Shown here: piece by piece, positions 54,004 to 62,507 of the stretch
Numbering within the stretch: the first letter of the stretch is position 1
How the letters are laid out: every line of letters starts with the position of its first letter
Source of the DNA: Allorhizobium ampelinum S4
Lineage (GTDB): Bacteria; Pseudomonadota; Alphaproteobacteria; Rhizobiales; Rhizobiaceae
DNA length: 64,000 nt
NCBI RefSeq assembly: GCF_000016285.1
Contig: NC_011989.1
Span: 1,367,001-1,431,000 of the forward strand
Reading direction: 5' to 3'
The notes under the pieces: generated by a model
The model's input: the letters and a program-made list of their open reading frames with translations, nothing else
Databases searched by the model: none
What the model was told of the DNA's origin: nothing
Position numbers and translations under genes: made by a program

Positions 54004-54522
54004 TCAGGTCTGTGGCGTCATGGATGGCTTGGGCAGGGCGCGACCATCCTGATAGATGCGCCGCAGAAAAGACAGCAGCTGGGCAAGCTCGTCTTTCGAA
54101 AATCGCTCGGTAAAACGGGCTTCATGGCCATGGCGAAGCTCTTTCGCCGCTGCCAGAACGCGCTGGCCTTCCTCGGTTACGAAGAGTTCCTGGCGCCGGC
54201 GATCCACCTGGGAGGGCCGGCGCTCGATGGCGCCCCGGCCTTCAAGCTTGTTGATCAGCGCCATCATGGTCGCCTTGTCCATGCGCAGGCTTTGGGCAAA
54301 ATCGATCTGGCTGGCTCCAGCATTGTTGTCGATCAATTCCAGCACGGCAAATTGCTTCGGGGTTAAAGCCAGCCCCGACATGGTCGCCTGAAAATCCTGG
54401 AACACCGCCACATTGGCCAACCGCAAATGAAAGCCAAGAACTTTTTCCAGGTCGCCGAAGGCCACAGTTCCGGAAAATTCCGGGGTTTCGAAATCGTCAG
54501 TCGGCTGTTCCGGTCCGTCCAT
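54004..54522 (-). CDS. MarR-family regulator, probably of hydroxycinnamate genes
   Basis: 172-residue winged-helix repressor. The DNA-recognition part is LTPKQFAVLELIDNNAGASQIDFAQSLRMDKATMMALINKLEGRGAIERRPSQVDRRRQELFVTEEG, with the wing D-x-R motif. It is divergent from the acyl-CoA ligase gene. MarR regulators in this setting (FerR/CouR/HcaR) release DNA when the hydroxycinnamoyl-CoA thioester binds, which is the role inferred here. Confidence 0.88.
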   Translation of the reverse strand: MDGPEQPTDDFETPEFSGTVAFGDLEKVLGFHLRLANVAVFQDFQATMSGLALTPKQFAVLELIDNNAGASQIDFAQSLRMDKATMMALINKLEGRGAIERRPSQVDRRRQELFVTEEGQRVLAAAKELRHGHEARFTERFSKDELAQLLSFLRRIYQDGRALPKPSMTPQT

Positions 54523-54690
54523 GCGCTCAATCCATGTTCGATAATGCCTTCAGGTTGAGGATGTGTAGCATCTCCAGCCTGATAAGATACGGCTCTATCC
54601 GGTGATAAACCCATAAGCCCAAAAGGCAAAGCGCCATATTTGACCTGTGCATCCCGCAGATTTCACTTGTGCCTCGAGAAAGATAATATA

Positions 54691-54705
54691 ATATGTAATA
54701 CATAC
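54691..54705. promoter_or_regulatory. Candidate MarR operator
   Basis: ATATGTA-A-TACATAC is a 15-bp near-perfect palindrome with an exact ATGTAATACAT core. It lies in an A/T-rich promoter 37 bp before the acyl-CoA ligase start, in the gap shared with the MarR gene. Confidence 0.55.
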
Positions 54706-54741
54706 TAAATGGCCGTCGGGAGAACTGGCCAGGGAGGATAT

Positions 54742-56340
54742 ATGTCGTACTATGGTGGCGCAGGTTTGCGCGAAACTTCGGCGTTTGCTGGCATGGTCGC
54801 GGAGGATCCGGTCCGGTTCCGCGCCAATAGCGGTCCAGATCGGCCAGCCGTCATGGAACTGGCAACCGGGCAATCATTGACATTTTCTGAATTCGATACG
54901 CTGATCGGGCGATGCGCCGCCGCTCTTGACGATGTGATCGCAAGGGCAGGGACGGGGCAGGACAGCCCAGCCCGTATTGCCTATCTCGGGCGCAATTCCA
55001 TTGCCCAATTCGCGGTTTGTTTTGCCTGCCAGCGGATCGGTGCGATCTTCGTGCCATTGAACTGGCGCTTGAGCGCCCGAGAAATTTCGCTGATTCTTGC
55101 CGACTGCGAACCGACGCTATTGCTGTACGATGCGGAATTTGCCGAAGCCGGTAGTAGCTTCGAGGTCGAAAGCCTTGATGTGACCGGTAAGGGAGGCTTT
55201 CTGGATAAGGCCTCGGTTTTGGAGCCAATCGCACCTCGCTATTCATCTGCCGACCGTACATGCGTGATTCTCTACACATCCGGGACGACAGGCGTGCCAA
55301 AGGGCGTGCTGCTTAACGCCCGCAATCTGTTTTTCTCCGCCTTGAATTTTGCTTTCGTCGGTGAGGTGACGCCGGATTCGGTCGTGCTTTGCGACTTGCC
55401 GTTTTTCCATACGATCGGGTTGGTGGCCCTGGCGCGCACCGCAATGGTGATGGGCGCCCGACTGGTCATTTCTGACCGCTTCATTGCTGAACGCACGATT
55501 GCCACCATGGCGGACACCCAAATCGGCGTCAGCCATTATTGTGGTGTGCCGCAAATGGCCAGTACGTTGCGGAACTCGCCGAATTGGAACCCGGCTGCTT
55601 TGCAGGGTTTGAAGGCGATCTTTCTGGGTGGCGCGCCTTTGCCACCGGTGCTGATTGAGCGTTTTCTCGATGACGGCATTGCGCTGGTCAATGGCTATGG
55701 GATGAGCGAAACCGGCACGGCCTATCATATGCCGCTCGACCGCCAACTCATCGCCCGTCATCCGGGTAGTATCGGTTTTGCGGCCCCCTTGCTTGAAACG
55801 CGGGTTGTTGATTTCGATGGTGCCGATGTCACCGATGGCGGGATCGGTGAAATCTGGCTACGAGGACCAAGCGTCACAGAGGGCTATTGGAACCGTCCGG
55901 ACCTTACCGAGGCTGCCTTCACCGATGGTTGGTTTCGCAGCGGCGATATGGCGCGGGTCCAGGACGGTGTCGTCTATCTCGCTGATCGCCTGAAGGACAT
56001 GTATATCAGCGGCGGTGAAAACGTCTATCCGGCTGAGGTTGAAGCGGCTATTGCCGCCCATCCCGGCGTTGCCGATGTCGCAGTCATGGGCCTTGCCCAT
56101 GCCGAATGGGGCGAGGTCGGCCTGGCACTGGTCGTCGCTGGCAACGACGGCCTACGTGATCACGATATCCTACGCCATTGCGCTGATCGGCTTGCCAGCT
56201 TCAAACGGCCCAAACACGTGGTGTTTGTGGATGCCATTCCCCGTTCGGCTTCTGGCAAGGTGCAGAAGCACATTTTGCGCCAATCCTATACTCACCTTTC
56301 ATCCAGTTCGACACCGGCGTCCGGACAGCCCGGCGCATAA
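54742..56340 (+). CDS. Acyl-CoA synthetase, probably hydroxycinnamate:CoA ligase
   Basis: 532-residue ANL-superfamily enzyme. ATP/AMP motif CVILYTSGTTGVPKG, A5 motif VNGYGMSETGTAY, the hinge DRLKDMYISGGENVYPAEVE and the catalytic Lys in SASGKVQKHIL. Directly followed (11 bp) by a hydroxycinnamoyl-CoA hydratase-lyase, so the likely substrate is ferulate, p-coumarate or caffeate: ligation to CoA is the first step of the non-beta-oxidative path. The ATG at 54742 has GGGAGG 5 nt before; an ATG at 54709 is upstream. Confidence 0.85.
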   Translation: MSYYGGAGLRETSAFAGMVAEDPVRFRANSGPDRPAVMELATGQSLTFSEFDTLIGRCAAALDDVIARAGTGQDSPARIAYLGRNSIAQFAVCFACQRIGAIFVPLNWRLSAREISLILADCEPTLLLYDAEFAEAGSSFEVESLDVTGKGGFLDKASVLEPIAPRYSSADRTCVILYTSGTTGVPKGVLLNARNLFFSALNFAFVGEVTPDSVVLCDLPFFHTIGLVALARTAMVMGARLVISDRFIAERTIATMADTQIGVSHYCGVPQMASTLRNSPNWNPAALQGLKAIFLGGAPLPPVLIERFLDDGIALVNGYGMSETGTAYHMPLDRQLIARHPGSIGFAAPLLETRVVDFDGADVTDGGIGEIWLRGPSVTEGYWNRPDLTEAAFTDGWFRSGDMARVQDGVVYLADRLKDMYISGGENVYPAEVEAAIAAHPGVADVAVMGLAHAEWGEVGLALVVAGNDGLRDHDILRHCADRLASFKRPKHVVFVDAIPRSASGKVQKHILRQSYTHLSSSSTPASGQPGA

Positions 56341-56351
56341 GGAGACATACC

Positions 56352-57185
56352 ATGACAGTTGCAGAAAAATCCGACGCAGACACCGTGTTGGTCGACATCG
56401 AAGACCGAATCGCCTTCGTGACCTTCAATCGGCCTGAAAAACGCAATGCGATGAACCCGGCGCTGAATATCCGCATGGCGGAAGTCCTTGAGGAACTGGA
56501 AGCCGACGACCGTTGCGGTGTGCTTGTCCTGCGTGGTGCAGGAACCTCATGGTCTGCCGGCATGGATCTTCAGCAATATTTCCGTGACAATGACGACAAG
56601 CCCCGCCATGCGACATTGAAAAGCCGCCGCCAATCGGGCGGGTGGTGGCAGCGCCTGACCTATTTCGAAAAGCCGACCATCGCTATGGTCAATGGCTGGT
56701 GCTTCGGCGGAGCCTTCAATCCGCTGGTGGCCTGCGATCTGGCGATTGCCGCTAATGAGGCTACTTTTGGACTATCGGAAATCAACTGGGGCATTCTGCC
56801 GGGTGGCAATGTGACCCGGGCTGTTGCCGAGGTGATGAATCACCGTGATTCGCTGTATTACATCATGACTGGTGAGCCCTTTGGTGGCGAAAAGGCCCGG
56901 GATATGGGCCTGGTCAACGAATCGGTGCCGCTGGAAGAGCTGGAAACCCGCGTTCGCAAACTCTGCGCCAGCCTGCTCGAGAAAAATCCTGTGACAATGA
57001 AAGCCGCCAAGGACACGTTCAAGCGCGTCCGCAACATGCCCTGGGAGCTGGCCGACGACTATATCTATGCCAAGCTGGAGCAAATGCTGCTGCTGGACAA
57101 GACCCGGGGCCGTGACGAGGGCCTGAAACAGTTCCTGGATGACAAGACCTATCGCCCCGGCCTTGGCGCTTACAAACGGAAATAA
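56352..57185 (+). CDS. p-Hydroxycinnamoyl-CoA hydratase/lyase
   Basis: 277-residue crotonase-fold enzyme that hydrates feruloyl- or coumaroyl-CoA and splits it to the aromatic aldehyde and acetyl-CoA. Strong family segments are GMDLQQYFRD, MVNGWCFGGAFNPLVACDLAI, ATFGLSEINWGILPGG and the end KQFLDDKTYRPGLGAYKRK. Catalytic Glu143 and both active-site Tyr positions (in QQYFR and DDYIYAK) are kept, but the residue corresponding to Ser123 of the Pseudomonas enzyme is Asn123. No vanillin dehydrogenase is in the window, so the aldehyde must be handled elsewhere. Confidence 0.9.
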   Translation: MTVAEKSDADTVLVDIEDRIAFVTFNRPEKRNAMNPALNIRMAEVLEELEADDRCGVLVLRGAGTSWSAGMDLQQYFRDNDDKPRHATLKSRRQSGGWWQRLTYFEKPTIAMVNGWCFGGAFNPLVACDLAIAANEATFGLSEINWGILPGGNVTRAVAEVMNHRDSLYYIMTGEPFGGEKARDMGLVNESVPLEELETRVRKLCASLLEKNPVTMKAAKDTFKRVRNMPWELADDYIYAKLEQMLLLDKTRGRDEGLKQFLDDKTYRPGLGAYKRK

Positions 57186-57218
57186 GCTTCCGAAAGCATC
57201 GATAATTCATAGGAATGA

Positions 57219-57250
57219 AAGACCCGCGGAATCACCTGCGGGTCTTTTTT
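57219..57250 (+). terminator. Terminator of the hydroxycinnamate operon
   Basis: AAGACCCGC, 10-nt loop, GCGGGTCTTTTTTT. 33 bp after the stop. Confidence 0.9.
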
Positions 57251-57336
57251 TGCCGAGCTCGGCGAAACTCGTCCAAAAAACGAGACACAAAGCTGCGTTG
57301 GCTGGCCACCTAAATCACACAAATATCGAATGTACA

Positions 57337-57367
57337 GGGAAAAATGGTGGGCGATGAGAGACTCGAA
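57337..57367. repeat. Left att copy: 3' end of tRNA-Val
   Basis: 31 bp identical to 59896-59926: GGGAAAAATGG, TGGGCGATGAGAG, ACTCGAA. It contains the complement of the tRNA-Val 3' end (CCA, acceptor strand, part of the T arm) without the rest of the gene. Confidence 0.92.
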
Positions 57368-57597
57368 AACTCGGATATCTCGAAATTTACGCCGTCAAGT
57401 AATTGAATAAAAAAATAAAATTAAATTAGTATAATATAAATTGTGACCATGTGACGATCGAAAATTTGTGACCAGGGTCCGTCGCAGAAGTTCGTGTCAC
57501 TACCAGATTTGTTAAAATTCTTCCTAATTTAAAAACGAAGCGCTGATCCACATCAGTTAATGAGCGGGCATTCTTTGCCAGGAAATAGGAGGTCTTT
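57368..57597. other. A/T-rich left end of the tRNA-Val element
   Basis: 230 bp, strongly A/T-rich around 57400-57440. No gene. An AGGAGGT site at its end serves the small ORF at 57598. Confidence 0.45.
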
Positions 57598-57759
57598 ATG
57601 AAGACGTGGCAAGTGTTTCTCGGTCTACTGGTTTTTGCTCTCGCGATTCTCTGGTATGTTGGTGCTCCGTGGTGGGGATTTGCCGCAATTGGTGCTGTTA
57701 TTGTTGTTCTTTTTGTCGTGATGTTTTGGCAGAAGCGTGCGGCGATGAAACAAATGTGA
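57598..57759 (+). CDS. 53-residue two-helix membrane protein, unknown
   Basis: Starts MKTWQVFLGLLVFALAILWY, then VGAPWWG, a second helix (FAAIGAVIVVLFVVMFW) and a basic tail QKRAAMKQM. The ATG has a near-perfect AGGAGGT 5 nt upstream, which makes real translation likely despite the small size. Inner-membrane hairpin topology is expected. It lies inside the element, convergent with the HEPN-like gene 17 bp away. Small membrane proteins occur in phage-defence cassettes and holin-like modules; no function can be assigned. Confidence 0.7.
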   Translation: MKTWQVFLGLLVFALAILWYVGAPWWGFAAIGAVIVVLFVVMFWQKRAAMKQM

Positions 57760-57776
57760 GGACAATGCCACTTCGA

Positions 57777-58649
57777 TTAGCTCAAAGGGGCGCTCTGGTC
57801 GTAAAGTTGATCTGTTATCTCGGCCTCCCGTTGGGTGCCAAGCAATGCCCTTTCCCAAAATTCGTTTGCTTCGTCCTCAAATTCTTCCTCCAATCGCTGC
57901 AAGTCCGGGCTGTAGCCAGCAATAGCGACGTTGGCAACCTCCACAATCTTGCAGGCATCATCGACCAACCGGAACAGGTGGTTATAGATCACCTTCCACT
58001 CTGCAGGCTTGATGGAGGAATGAGCTATGGCGGTGTCTCTCATCTTCTTGAGTTCGCCGAGACCTGACCGCCCAAACCTTCCACGATACAGATTCCCATA
58101 GCCTTCGACTGCTAGCCCTATCGCTTTCTCACAGTCGGCAGCATACAGCCGTTTGCTACATTCATCGTGCGTCGGATGCCAACTGCGGGCTCTCTCTATC
58201 AGGGCGTCCCGGCATCGTTTCTGCCGCAGCAGTCGGATCATGAGCGGTATCGAGGCTTCATCTCGCGCGTTTGGGTGCCTGCCTACGTATTCAAGCTTCC
58301 CGGACTTTCGATTGCAATAGCGCACAGGGCGGGCATCAAATAGGCGAGCAAGGTGTAGGGCTAGGTCAAAGCCGAGGCTCGCTTTGATAACGTTATAGGC
58401 TCGCGCGCCGGGAAACTCCCGGTCCTGCATCTCGCCGACGATCTTGTTTCCGGCCTCTAACGTGGCCTCTATGCGCAACGCCTGTTCTATGTTCGCCCGG
58501 ATCAACGGCATCATCTTAATCAGTCGATCAAGGGCCTCACTGGTTTTAAGTACAACAGGCTTCTTTCGCCGCATTGGCTTTCTAGGCTTCTGTGTCTGTC
58601 CTTTGGTCAAGGCAGTTACTTCATCTGTTCGAGAAGCACCGTCGCGCAT
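57777..58649 (-). CDS. HEPN-domain protein, AbiU2-like
   Basis: 290-residue all-helical protein. After a basic start (KPRKPMRRKK) come helices with LGFDLALHLARLFDARP and SIPLMIRLLRQ, then the HEPN active-site pattern R204-D-T-A-I-A-H210 (R-x5-H) in KKMRDTAIAHSS. The arrangement resembles the AbiU2-type HEPN family, whose relatives act in abortive infection or as toxin RNases. RNase activity is inferred from R-x4-6-H, not proven. The ATG at 58649 overlaps the upstream exported-protein gene by 34 bp, so the two are likely one operon. A later in-frame ATG at 58574 is an alternative start. Confidence 0.7.
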   Translation of the reverse strand: MRDGASRTDEVTALTKGQTQKPRKPMRRKKPVVLKTSEALDRLIKMMPLIRANIEQALRIEATLEAGNKIVGEMQDREFPGARAYNVIKASLGFDLALHLARLFDARPVRYCNRKSGKLEYVGRHPNARDEASIPLMIRLLRQKRCRDALIERARSWHPTHDECSKRLYAADCEKAIGLAVEGYGNLYRGRFGRSGLGELKKMRDTAIAHSSIKPAEWKVIYNHLFRLVDDACKIVEVANVAIAGYSPDLQRLEEEFEDEANEFWERALLGTQREAEITDQLYDQSAPLS

Positions 58650-59308
58650 TGAGCGAAGCCCTCTACTGCTTCGTCGTTGCGTGTCCTTTTGCCCGTTTCA
58701 TCGGTTTGCGCCACGTCAAGCTCAAGGGGCAACTGAATATCGCTCGGGCCGCCCTTTTTGTTGAAGGCGACCGTGATCTTCTTTGACTCTAGGGCGGCGA
58801 GAACAATCTCAGCGGTTGGAGATGATTGGAACACGCTAAACAGACTGCCTGGAGTGTCGGACTCGTCGGCGCTGACAAGGCTATCTACGTTCGTCTCAAA
58901 CTTCGAACCGATGAGGTAGGCCCGCGATGGCGGGGATGGATTAAAACTAAGGCTGGGCGGGGTGATCTCGTTGACGACTACTTTGAGCACCGCTCCAAGC
59001 TTGTCCCCAATACCCATGATGCCAATGCTGCCGTCCACCTTGATAAACTGCCCTTGGCGATAGGTGTAGTCGCGGATCCTTGCCTCGAACACGAGGTTGC
59101 AGCCTGCTAGCTTGCCGCCCGTCATGTAGGGCTGTGCGAAGACGCGCTGTGTTCCGGCTATCTTCGACATCATGACTTCCAGAAGCTCTTTCTCATTAAC
59201 CTGAGCCGAGGCCGGGACGATGCTAAGTAAGGACAAAATCCACGCGCCAGCCAGCCGGACGAACTGTCGAGCCGTGAAGCGCGCTAGGGCGCGATAATCG
59301 AATTGCAT
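58616..59308 (-). CDS. Exported protein of unknown family
   Basis: 230 residues with a signal peptide: basic MQFDYRALARFTARQFVR, hydrophobic LAGAWILSLLSIVPA, cleavage probably after ASA. The mature part (VNEKELLEVMMSKIAGTQRVFAQPY...) is beta-rich, with two cysteines (in AGCNLVF and FAQCATV) that could pair, and no membrane anchor. The ATG at 59308 has AGGGGAAAC upstream; a longer frame to 59476 has no site. I recognise no family. It is periplasmic and precedes and overlaps the HEPN-like gene. Confidence 0.75.
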   Translation of the reverse strand: MQFDYRALARFTARQFVRLAGAWILSLLSIVPASAQVNEKELLEVMMSKIAGTQRVFAQPYMTGGKLAGCNLVFEARIRDYTYRQGQFIKVDGSIGIMGIGDKLGAVLKVVVNEITPPSLSFNPSPPSRAYLIGSKFETNVDSLVSADESDTPGSLFSVFQSSPTAEIVLAALESKKITVAFNKKGGPSDIQLPLELDVAQTDETGKRTRNDEAVEGFAQCATVLLEQMK

Positions 59309-59564
59309 TGATAGTTTCCCCTGCCTACGCGCGATTGTGCATGCGTCTGTAGGTATAGACAAGAAAAAACCCGCCGAGAGTGTCGGGGCCGCGCCTAGAG
59401 CGCACTCATATTCCACCTTGCAAACTTGGCCCGCACCTGCGGCTTCGTGCGCCCCGCAAACGTTCTGCTTGATCAAGATTAACGCTCAATCGCGCGTAAG
59501 CCGGGTTTTGCCGCATTATTTCAACATCAAAGTCGGTTTGGCTCTGGTAGCCGCGAACAACGAT
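59309..59564. other. Short non-coding gap between exported-protein gene and integrase stump
   Basis: 256 bp with no gene seen; should hold the promoter of the exported-protein/HEPN operon and the scar of the integrase deletion. Confidence 0.4.
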
Positions 59565-59837
59565 TTACTGAATGGTTAGCGGGTAGGGCGCTTCCTGCGG
59601 TTGTTGACCAGTTGCTGCCTCATGCTTCTGGCGAGCGATGCCGATTTGCAGCTGGATGGAAGCGACCGCTGCGGCCTGATTGCGAATGGCTGTCCGCCGA
59701 TCACCGCCAAGCTGAATTTCGAGTTCTGCTCGATTGTCGAGATATGGTCGAAGTTGGGGAGGGATGACGACTCGGGCCGAATACCTGCCGTTACGTTCTT
59801 TCCAGTGCTGAGGCTTGCCAGCCATTAGAAAACCCAT
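59565..59837 (-). pseudogene. Integrase N-terminal fragment
   Basis: 90 codons matching the start of alphaproteobacterial phage integrases (WKERNGRYSARVVIPPQLRPYLDNRAELEIQLGGDRRTA, the DUF6538-like arm domain), then an ending (EAPYPLTIQ) and stop. The core-binding and catalytic domains, normally about 250-300 residues more, are absent. Its 5' end lies 66 bp from the tRNA-Val 3' end, as for a functional island integrase. Confidence 0.85.
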
Positions 59838-59895
59838 TTTGTGACGCGATTTGTGACAAACACCTTAGCGCAATGTCATTCTAATGATTTCAATG

Positions 59896-59926
59896 GGGAA
59901 AAATGGTGGGCGATGAGAGACTCGAA
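59896..59926. repeat. Right att copy, overlapping the tRNA-Val 3' end
   Basis: Identical to 57337-57367. Covers the CCA, acceptor 3' strand and part of the T arm of the intact tRNA-Val. Confidence 0.92.
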
Positions 59927-59979
59927 CTCCCGACATCCTCGGTGTAAACGAGGCGCTCTACCAACTGAGCTAATCGCCC
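59904..59979 (-). tRNA. tRNA-Val (anticodon TAC)
   Basis: 76 nt on the minus strand: acceptor GGGCGAT pairs with ATCGCCC, D arm TAGCTCAGTTGGTAGAGC, anticodon stem CCTCG/CGAGG around TTTACAC giving TAC, T arm GGGAGTTCGAGTCTCTC, discriminator A and encoded CCA. Target of the 2.6-kb element. Confidence 0.97.
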
Positions 59980-60483
59980 TTCGCGTCATCGGGTCGTGCC
60001 CGCCGCGTCGGTGGCTGTGATCTATTCGGTCGCTGAAAAAACCGCAAGAGGGTTTTTTGCTTTTTTTTGTTTTTTTGCGACGGCAAGATGACGGTTGGGT
60101 AAAAAATCCCGCAATTCCGGGCTTAAGGGGTCTTCTGTTGTCAACAGGCTAGGGGCTTCTGCGGTGCCTTAGTGTTTCGCCTCATGTCTGGACTGGCGGC
60201 TGAGAAAGAATGTTAAGCCCAGGACGGTCTGCGCGCCGCAGGGCTAAAGCAGGTGATGGAGAAGGACAGTGCGGTTTGATCTGCGGTTTCTTCCTGTCTG
60301 CTTCGATCAGTGTGCCGCTGCACAATCGCCGGTGTTTTTTATCCATCAACAGCGAAAAATCATTCTGTCACGTTTTTGTTTTCAATGCTGCTTGACACCC
60401 ACCAAGGAACCACTTAGTTAGCCGCTCATCGAACGGCACATGACGATCGGTAAGCGGGGAAGCAAGCTTCCCACCAGGAAATT
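59980..60483. other. Non-coding region between tRNA-Val and tRNA-Asp
   Basis: About 500 bp with promoters of the divergent tRNA genes. Contains a hairpin (AAAAAACC, 7-nt loop, GGTTTTTT at 60036-60058) followed by a T-run, terminator-like in both directions. No gene seen. Confidence 0.5.
60036..60058. terminator. Terminator-like hairpin
   Basis: 8-bp A/T-rich inverted repeat AAAAAACC/GGTTTTTT followed by GCTTTTTTTT. No gene reads into it from the left on the plus strand, so its user is unclear. Confidence 0.45.
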
Positions 60484-60560
60484 GCGGGTGTAGCTCAGTT
60501 GGTTAGAGTGCCGGCCTGTCACGCCGGAGGTCGCGGGTTCGAGCCCCGTCACTCGCGCCA
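60484..60560 (+). tRNA. tRNA-Asp (anticodon GTC), copy 1
   Basis: 77 nt: acceptor GCGGGTG/CACTCGC, anticodon stem CCGGC/GCCGG around CTGTCAC giving GTC, T arm CGCGGGTTCGAGCCCCG, encoded CCA. Confidence 0.97.
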
Positions 60561-60622
60561 TCCTGGTACTAAAAAGTGAATGGCTTTCCATTCAGATGCC
60601 CTTGACACGGCATTGTCAATGC

Positions 60623-60699
60623 GCGGGTGTAGCTCAGTCGGTTAGAGTGCCGGCCTGTCACGCCGGAGGTCGCGGGTTCGAGCCCCGTCACTCGCGCCA
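60623..60699 (+). tRNA. tRNA-Asp (anticodon GTC), copy 2
   Basis: 77 nt, identical to copy 1 except in the D loop (CAGTCGGTT versus CAGTTGGTT). Tandem spacing of 62 bp suggests one transcript. Confidence 0.97.
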
Positions 60700-60924
60700 T
60701 TTCTTTATCTTTCCAAGCTGTTATTTTGTGTGAATTGCGAAGTCCTCTATACCGGCCTTCGCTCTTGGTGTTAAAGTCTTTGTGTGCATGTGCGAAATGC
60801 GGGAAGCGCACTTGCGCACGGGCGCTGGCTGCGCTAACCAACGGCTCGTTGCAACAGTCTTTTTGGCTTGTCGGTATTCTGCCGTGAACGTCGCCCGGCG
60901 TTTTGACAAGCAAGGATGGATACG

Positions 60925-61290
60925 ATGACTGAACTCCTCAGTTCCTACCTTCCGATCGTGGTTTTCGTCGGAATTGCGATGGTTATCGGCATTGCCCTTT
61001 TGGTGACGCCGTTTGCCGTGGCATTCAAGGCGCCCGACTCGGAAAAGCTTTCGGCCTATGAATGCGGCTTCAACGCCTTTGACGATGCCCGCATCAAGTT
61101 CGATATCCGATTCTACCTCGTGTCGATTCTCTTCATCATCTTCGATCTTGAAGTTGCCTTCCTGTTTCCTTGGGCGGTCTCCTTTGGTGCGATCGGCTGG
61201 TTCGGTTTCTGGTCGATGATGGTGTTTCTCGGCGTGCTGACCGTCGGATTTATATATGAATGGAAGAAGGGAGCCCTGGAATGGGAGTGA
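60925..61290 (+). CDS. nuoA: NADH-quinone oxidoreductase subunit A
   Basis: 121-residue membrane subunit of complex I with three helices. The conserved [39 protein letters not shown] covers the loop that moves during catalysis and helix 2. The ATG at 60925 has AAGGATGG upstream; a start at 60916 is 3 codons earlier. First gene of the nuo operon; overlaps nuoB by 10 bp. Confidence 0.98.
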
Positions 61291-61868
61291 GCCAAAGCGA
61301 TCACCAGACCCTGGTTGCACCACAGCCCAAGGGTATTCTGGACCCTGCCACCGGCAAGCCGGTTGGCAATGACAGCACTTTTTTCGGCGAGATCAATGAT
61401 GAACTGGCTGACAAGGGGTTTCTGGTCACCTCAACCCAGGCTCTGATCACCTGGGCGCGTACCGGGTCATTGATGTGGATGCAGTTTGGTTTGGCCTGCT
61501 GCGCCGTCGAAGGCCTGATGCAGGCGTCCGGCCCGCGTTACGACATGGAGCGCTTCGGCGTTGCACCGCGTGCATCTCCGCGCCAGTCGGACGTGATGAT
61601 TGTTGCGGGAACCCTGACCAACAAGATGGCGCCCGCCTTGCGCAAGGTCTATGACCAGATGCCGGAGCCGCGCTATGTGATCTCCATGGGTTCCTGTGCC
61701 AATGGCGGCGGCTACTATCACTATTCCTATTCCGTGGTCCGGGGTTGTGACCGGGTCGTGCCTGTCGACATTTATGTGCCGGGCTGTCCCCCCACGGCAG
61801 AGGCGCTGCTCTATGGCGTCCTGCTGCTTCAGAAGAAAATCCGCCGCACCGGCACGATCGAGCGCTAA
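61281..61868 (+). CDS. nuoB: NADH-quinone oxidoreductase subunit B
   Basis: 195 residues carrying cluster N2, the last Fe-S centre before quinone. Cluster cysteines lie in [23 protein letters not shown] and [14 protein letters not shown]. The ATG at 61281 lies inside the end of nuoA. Confidence 0.98.
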
Positions 61869-61885
61869 GGCGAGGGACCGACAAG

Positions 61886-62488
61886 ATGAGTGAAGCCCTG
61901 CAAGTGCTGGCATCCCACATCACCGAAAACAGCGGTGGTCTTGCTTTGTCGAGCACCGTTGCCTTTGGTGAACTGACGGTCACCACGACCGTCGAAAATA
62001 TCTATGCGCTGGTGACTTTCCTGCGTGACGACGCCCGTTGCGGCTTCATCAATATTATCGACATCTGCGGTGTGGATTATCCCGAGCGTGTCGAGCGTTT
62101 CGAGGTTGTCTATCACTTCCTGGCGCCGAAGCAGAACCAGCGCATCCGCGTCAAGCTGTCCACCAGCGAAGACAAGCCGGTTCCGTCGATCTGTCCGCTG
62201 TTTCCGGGTGCCGACTGGTTTGAGCGCGAGGCCTGGGATCTCTATGGCGTGATGTTTACCGGTCATCCGGATCTGCGTCGTCTGCTGACTGATTACGGTT
62301 TTGAAGGCCATCCGCTGCGCAAGGATTTTCCGCTGACAGGCTTTGTTGAAGTCCGCTATGATGACACGGTCAAGCGGGTGGTTTATGAACCGGTTGAGTT
62401 GAAGCAGGAATTCCGTAGTTTCGACTTTCTCTCGCCTTGGGAAGGCACGGATTACGTGCTGCCCGGCGATGAAAAAGCCGCGAAGTAA
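61886..62488 (+). CDS. nuoC: NADH-quinone oxidoreductase subunit C
   Basis: 200-residue 30-kDa subunit of the hydrophilic arm, with the signature [21 protein letters not shown] and the [42 protein letters not shown] block. Separate from nuoD, unlike in E. coli where the two are fused. 17 bp after nuoB. Confidence 0.98.
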
Positions 62489-62507
62489 GGGAACGGAAGG
62501 CGAGACC

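Larger units (their letters stand above)
57337..59926. mobile_element. Integrated element remnant in tRNA-Val(TAC)
   Basis: About 2.6 kb bounded by the 31-bp direct repeat. The intact tRNA is at the right, an integrase N-terminal stump reads away from it, and three other genes fill the interior: an exported protein, a HEPN-like protein and a small membrane protein. This is the classical layout of island integration at a tRNA 3' end. The integrase catalytic domain is missing, so the element has lost mobility, probably by internal deletion. Confidence 0.85.

Noticed and set aside
60484-60699. Tandem tRNA-Asp genes as an island boundary
   Set aside because: Both copies are complete and differ only in the D loop; no integrase or foreign cargo lies between or beside them, so they are ordinary duplicated tRNA genes.
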